Source of the DNA: Scylla paramamosain
Taxonomy: Eukaryota; Arthropoda; Malacostraca; Decapoda; Portunidae
Assembly (NCBI RefSeq): GCF_035594125.1
Contig: NC_087171.1
Span: 14,420,767 to 14,484,766 of the forward strand
DNA length: 64,000 nt
Direction: 5' to 3'
The translations under genes were made by a program, and so were the position numbers. Positions 54,892-64,000 of the stretch are shown here, in pieces; positions within the stretch are counted from its first letter, which is position 1; every line of letters starts with the position of its first letter. Under the pieces are notes generated by a model, which was not told where the DNA came from, made no database searches, and was given only the letters and a program-made list of their open reading frames with translations.

Positions 54892-55095
54892 TATTCTGAA
54901 ACACTGCACCGTACTTGCACTATTTCAAAAGGCTCTAGTTATAATTACAGGGGTTTTTAAGTGTTTTTATCGATTCTAGTGGCAGATTAACAAGATTTCT
55001 ACATTATTAAGACGAGAAACAGTCTTGAGAACCTGGCTAATCATCTATGGTCTTGGAAAGTAGTCGTGGTGAGAGAGCAAAGCGTTTCTGAATAC
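54892..55095. mobile_element. MITE-like element, copy 4 (opposite orientation)
   Basis: It starts TATTCTGAAACACTGC and ends AGCGTTTCTGAATA; the ends are inverted repeats with one mismatch in eleven bases. The interior holds GAAACAGTCTTGAGAACC and AGTCGTGGTGAGAGAGC, the reverse complement of copies 2 and 3. Confidence 0.65.
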
Positions 55096-56324
55096 GGACC
55101 AAAGTGTCGCCTCGCTTCCCCCTCCAGCTGATCACTCTTGACGCTCGTGACGTGATGATGATAAAGGACTTTGCGACAGCGTTTTGTCGTGTCACGCGTG
55201 CAGCGGCGGCCATCCCCACACGCTCCCCACGCTCCTATTAATTCAGCTCTGTGACATCAGTTGTGTCTGATGAACCTTGCTTGCATGTGACCTTTCAAAT
55301 TTTGTCAAAGAAACACTCACCTGTAATTAATGCATGTTTAATAGTAAGATTTAGACATATATGAGATAGATGGTGTGCGCTGGTGAAAAAGTAATGATCT
55401 ACGTATGGTTCGAGTCCATGACCTTCAGAGAGTAAAGTAATTTCCGTGAGTGCACAGTCAGAGTTTATAGCAAGCAAGGAGTTTACATTGTTTGGATACA
55501 CGCGAATCTTACAGCAAAAATAAAACCTATATTCTCTTCATCCTCATTTCCGTGGAAGGCGAGGCTAAAAGAAGTAATGAAACCAGCGAAAGGCCAAGGT
55601 TAGTCCGTGGAAAAAGCCAGCCAATAACGCTAACGTGTGGTGCAGGAGGCCCGCACCCGCCGCTAGTCTACACCAGCTGGCCAGGTCACGGGGGCCGCCA
55701 CCCCACGGGCCGCGCTCTGCCTCGCCTGCCGGAGTGGTGGCTGCGGGTTGCCTGTGCTTGCCTCGTCTCCCACTGGCATTACATTGAGACATTACATAGC
55801 AGTGCCCAACATTACACTCTTCCCATAGACTTTCCCAGTTCAGTGACATTACTAAGAACGATATAATGAATTGCTTCTTGATCATGTGTTCTGATAAACT
55901 CGCCTTCGGACGTTCTTAAATTTGGTAGAAAATGTCCCAGCAACCTCAAGGAAAACAGGAGGGTGTTCATGATATTCCGCAAAATTAAAAGTCTGTGAGG
56001 AATGGCCGCGTCAGCTGAGGCGCGTTTAGGTATTTTCTCTCGCATCGTAGATAGTTGTAGGTAATATTTATGATAAGCGTAAAATATGTTCTGGACGTCC
56101 TCTGTTCTTTATGTCCTGAATGGCTAAATGTATCGGCCCACCGTAGCTTTCCGTGGTGCAGTGTTTTCAAGCACGGAAGAAAAAAAAGAAAAAGTGCCGG
56201 GGTAATATATAATAACAGCAATAGGCATATTTTTCTCCTTGAATCATTATATAGCGGAAAGTAACAGCTGCACGAACATCGCCTGCGTACGCTGATGACT
56301 TCATGCACTGCCACGCCAAGAGAA

Positions 56325-56400
56325 GTGCAGGGGTGGCGGGGCGCGAACGCTGGGTGGCCATTTGTGGCAGACGCTGTGAGCCACTGAGCCACGCGTCTCC
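56325..56400 (-). mobile_element. tRNA-derived SINE head (candidate)
   Basis: The reverse complement starts GGAGACGCGTGGCTCAGTGG and contains an A-box-like TGGCTCAGTGG and a B-box-like CGTTCGCGCCCC about 40 nt later. There is no cloverleaf of tRNA quality, so a SINE head is more likely than a tRNA gene. Confidence 0.4.
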
Positions 56401-58114
56401 TGCCAACTTCCGGAAGGCTTGCAGGAGGAGGAGGAGGAGGAGGAGGAGGAGGCGCGACGCAGTGTCTTGGGGGAGGAGGGAGGACGTGATTTCTGGCAGC
56501 AGTGCGTCACAAGATGTGCTTCTTCCCTCACGCCCGACGCCGCCTCTAATTATTGTCGTTACGCGGAGATTAGCTTGCTGCGTGGGGCGGTGGCGTGACC
56601 GGCGGCCATCACGTCTGCCAGTAGAAACCCGGATGAAAAACACGCGGCGGGGGCACGGTGCTGCTAAATACCGAATAATTTTTAGGTCAAAATAATCACC
56701 TTGACAGTTATTTTGAGAAGATTGTTCTTGTGGGCGAGAGAGAGCGGGAGAGGGAAACCTACTGAAGAAAGAAGGAATGTTCATCTTCGTATTTGGGTAA
56801 TTAAAGCAAACACGTTCATGCATATGTGCTTAAGTGCTTTCCAGGAAAGCTGAACAATGGCTCTGTGCAGTGCTGGGGTGAATAATTTTAATGACTTGCG
56901 AGCTTTTATTTCTGTGCTAGACTTATTTTTAATCTTTTCTTAGCATTGACTACAGGGTTCAGGGTTAAACTCGCACTAATTTCTCAGTGTATTCTGCCCC
57001 GGGAAGGGAAGGAGTTATGAATAATGATCGAAAATTAACTGTTCTATTAAGTGTTTAAGGTTAACTCTTACTTTTCTCCCTTGGTGAACTTATATTTCCC
57101 TCGTACTGGCCACTATGAGTTTTGTTTCCTCTTATTTCAGTTCTTAACGTACGTAGCATCGGGGAAATAAGCTGCGAAAAGTGATCGCAGCTAATTTGTA
57201 TTATTATTTGTATTATTTTCTATTTGCTAAACTGTCTTTCCTTTGTACTAAAATTCTTCACGTACTTAGCTTCGGGGAACCAAGGTCTGAATACTAATCA
57301 AAGCACTACTGTACCCTAAGTATTCAAGGTTAATTTTTATTTTGCTGTGTTTAACTATGTCTCCTTCCTATTGACCGAATTTGTAGTTCACTCTCATTTA
57401 AGTCCTTCCCTTCAAGCAGTTTCGATGAATCAAGGAGGTATGAAGAGTGATCGATCCCCAGCTGTGCTTGAAAGTGGCAAGGTCGAATTTTTATTGGAAC
57501 TCGGCGCAGCGGTAATTCACTCCGCATTGATACAGTTCATAATGCCCCGCCGAGATTTGCGAGGGTGGTAAAGTTGAGCCTTCTGTTGCGCTCTGTTGTT
57601 TAGTGAGCAAAATTCGTGCTTTAGTCTATTGATCAATCCAGACTGGCGGCGTGCCTTGTGCCTCCAACTGAAATTTATGGTGAAAATGATTTAGAACACC
57701 GCCAGTATTGTTTCCGCATTAATTAAACGCTGTGTCATATGCACAAAAATACTACACCCTGACATACTTTTTGTGCGCTGGTCAACTGGTTACATGAGTC
57801 AGGCACACTTTTTTTTCCATTATCACGGCGAAAAAAAAAAGAGCTTGAAGCGGAACTCCAAATATAATAGTGTTATTAAATGCTCTAAATATAAGGCAGC
57901 AGGATCTCTTTCCCCTCACGTCTCGGGGCTTTTGACGACCCAGTAAATCACGCGTTACTGAACTAAATTTAGGATACACGTGTGGTAGTAATTACGAAGG
58001 TGTGCGACGCGTAATAAGATGTTGCCACGTTGTTGACACGAAGCGCCCTTCTCTTACCGACAGGGGGGAGGTGATTTAGTGCATGCGAGTAGTGTTATTT
58101 TTACTGAGTGTTGC

Positions 58115-58191
<77 letters not shown>

Positions 58192-59090
58192 GGTTTCCAA
58201 TTACTGTATTCATATTATCGTGTGTAGTGATTTGTTTAAAAAAAAAATAATGAAAAATAATGGTATCGTTGAAATGAATAGGCGTGCGAGAATATGTGTT
58301 CATTAGTTTTGATTTATTAACATGCCAACAGATGCACGCCTCAATGTTTACACTAGAAATACCCGCTAAATGTCTCTTTATGTTAACAAAAGTACTAAAT
58401 AAAAAAAAAAGTTAGTAATTACGTTCAGGAGAATCTTTTAAGGGCATTTGAATCTCTGTGAGGTCAGCTTTTTCTGGGTGAGAGGAATAGACAATCTGGG
58501 GGTTTAAGAAAGTAAGAAGAGAAAATGCATAATGTTGAAAAAGTAAAATGAACTTCAGAATTGGAAGAAGAAGAGGCAGAGGAAACAAGTCAGCAGAATA
58601 TTGTTTGCGCGCATGATGTGAAAGTCGTGCTAAGTCTTGAACAGGGAGGGCGAAAGAAGGAAGTAAAAGGAAGAAATCATATCATAGTAAAAAAAAAAAA
58701 AAAGAAAAAGGAAATCATCGACATAGCACCTTGAGTTTTTTTTTTCTTTCTTTTTTTAGGTATTTATCGTATTTAACTGATTGTCTGGGCATAACGTGAA
58801 CTGTCAGCAGGTACGTTTCCCTCACGAATATCTCATCTTTCTCCTCCGTGCCGTGATGTTACCTTAGGTCAGGTTAGTTTGAGGGAATTTATCGTGGGGA
58901 GGATCTATTTTGGGTGGGACTTTCATGGTAATATCTTCGTGAGTGGAATTTACCTGCGTGGAGTTTACTATATTTAAGCTTTTGTCTGTTTCTTCACATG
59001 TGCGTGTTCCTCAGCTTATGGTCCTGAGGCGGGTAGTTTTATTTTCCACCAAAGTTTTGTTTTCACGATATGTGGAACAGCAACGGAATA

Positions 59091-59137
<47 letters not shown>

Positions 59138-59390
59138 GTGTATGTTTAGATGTGCTAAGAAAAAGTGATCTTCGCAAACACCACCAACAAAAAAAAAAAA
59201 AAAAAAAGCACTTATTTCTTTTTCCCTTAAGCACAGGTAGGCGTCCACTTACCTGCGATGGCTTACACCTGTTTACCTCTTTTTCGGGCCGCTGAAGGCT
59301 TTACGGGGCAATTACCTGATAATGATTTCACCCATTTAATGCCCTGAAATAACTGTGTGATTACTATATTTTTTCACGTCATTATTATGC

Positions 59391-59455
<65 letters not shown>

Positions 59456-59499
59456 CTAATTGTGAAAGTTAAATGCGTGTGCGTGCGTCCCAATTGCTA

Positions 59500-59588
<89 letters not shown>

Positions 59589-59929
59589 CCCCGTTGCATA
59601 ACTCTGCGTGGATGAGTCACCTCTTATCGGACCATGAACCCAAATATTTCTGTAGGAATTACTCGGGGCTTTAAAAAATTTTAACACTCACCCACCAACC
59701 CACCCACCTATCCCTGTCCACACTCCCCATCACCCACACATCTACCACCCTTGTGCACACCCCCACAACATACCTCAGCAGGCGGAGTCAAAGGGTCAGG
59801 AGGCAAGGCGAAGAGGTCATAGTGAGGAGGTGAGGTGAGGCGAGGCGAGGGGTCCAAGAGAAGTCCAGTCCAGGTTGCGTGACTAAGGTGGCTGGTCCAG
59901 GCGTTAAGATCGTGAAAGATATGACAACG

Positions 59930-63320
<3,391 letters not shown>

Positions 63321-63349
63321 AGACCGCCATCCCGATCTCCGCCCTTCTA

Positions 63350-63793
63350 CCGTAACTCCAGCGTCGCCAGGTTAAGCGGAAAGTGAGAGCACGGTTCTGA
63401 CGGGGGTGTTGTTTGGTCGGGGTTAGGCGGCGTGGTGTCGTCCGTTGCCCTAATGAAGGCTTCAGTCACCCTGAGAGCTCCTCACCTGCCGCGGGGTCGT
63501 GTCGGCGAGGCGCGGCGGGGCATTAACGGAGTTTCTGCGGTGCTTAGGTAGAGAGGGATGGGAGCGGCGGCCACTAGAGCGGAATTTTCCACAGTTTTTC
63601 CTAGTTATGCCTCTCTAAATTAAACGGATGAGATGGTGCGGGGTGTGGACTGTTATTATACTTTTTGTTGTTTTACTTATTTTGTGTAACGTCACGTGTG
63701 TTGTGTGAATAAATGAGAGATGGAAAGTTTTATCAGTTAAGCCTCTCTAAATTTTTGTGTACGTGATTGTTTTGATATGTGAAATGTTATTGT

Positions 63794-63828
<35 letters not shown>

Positions 63829-64000
63829 TCTATTTTTTTTGTCTATGTGCGTATGGTTGCGTTGATTGTGTAAAGTGAGAGATCAAAGTTCTGTCTCCCT
63901 AAATTTAATGGATGGAAATGTTTGGGAGTATGAAATATCGTGATGCATTTCATTTTTCATTTTATATTTTCACTGATTGTGCTCAGTTTCACGTCGTCAT
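63350..64000. other. Window end: short GC-rich patch, then AT-rich DNA with (TTTA)n
   Basis: 63350-63560 is G+C- and CpG-rich compared with its surroundings; no frame or splice pattern identifies a gene. A (TTTA)n run lies at about 63791-63829. Confidence 0.4.

Noticed and set aside
55400..55425. B-box-like GGTTCGAGTCC suggesting a tRNA gene
   Set aside because: No matching A box at proper spacing and no acceptor stem; probably a chance match or SINE remnant.
56167..56823. Minus-strand frame of about 218 codons with leucine run
   Set aside because: The Leu run is a (GAG)n repeat; the rest overlaps a SINE-like head and has no protein signature.

Overview
The window is nuclear DNA of an arthropod, most likely a decapod crustacean (possibly a crab). 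This is inferred from four things: a multi-exon classical cadherin with the single-EGF, single-laminin-G layout of arthropod DE-cadherins; extreme density of long (CT/GA)n and (CA/GT)n microsatellites; degenerate TTAGG-type telomeric repeats; and short dispersed retroelement ends. It is not bacterial, and there are no operons.

From 466 to 37892 on the + strand lies nearly all of one gene, an E-cadherin/shotgun-like classical cadherin. I placed 29 coding exons by GT/GC-AG sites, intron phase and protein continuity. They encode about 1,844 residues. In order these are a histidine-rich pro-region ending in RRRR, nine full cadherin repeats plus a divergent membrane-proximal tenth, the NC region, one EGF, one laminin-G domain, one transmembrane helix, and a 242-residue tail with p120- and beta-catenin-binding motifs. 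The signal-peptide exon lies upstream of the window. Three further candidate exons, all phase 1 at both ends and so frame-neutral, are an 18-nt microexon at 2726-2743 and two cassettes at 24346-24417 and 26119-26199.

The 13.3-kb intron between the membrane-anchor exon (ends 23725) and the catenin-binding exons (start 37015) holds two abutting minisatellites: a 17/34-bp array at about 28489-29824 and an 18-bp array at about 29823-30985. Antisense to the cadherin, at 31334-33547, it also holds an intact intronless reading frame of about 737 codons. Its middle resembles the last C2 domain and membrane anchor of ferlins, with an unusual N-terminal domain and a long C-terminal extension. This nested, probably retrotransposed gene is the most unusual item in the window.

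From 37893 to about 40300 is the probable cadherin 3' UTR and flank. From about 40300 to 64000 I find no convincing gene: the sequence is microsatellites, two kilobase-scale pyrimidine-rich tracts (about 47.8-50.3 and 59.9-63.3 kb), small tandem repeats and transposon remnants. Transposon remnants in the window include a short element with terminal inverted repeats (four copies) and a non-LTR retroelement 3' end (four copies).

All exon boundaries are read by eye from splice consensus and homology logic; no alignment or transcript data were available.
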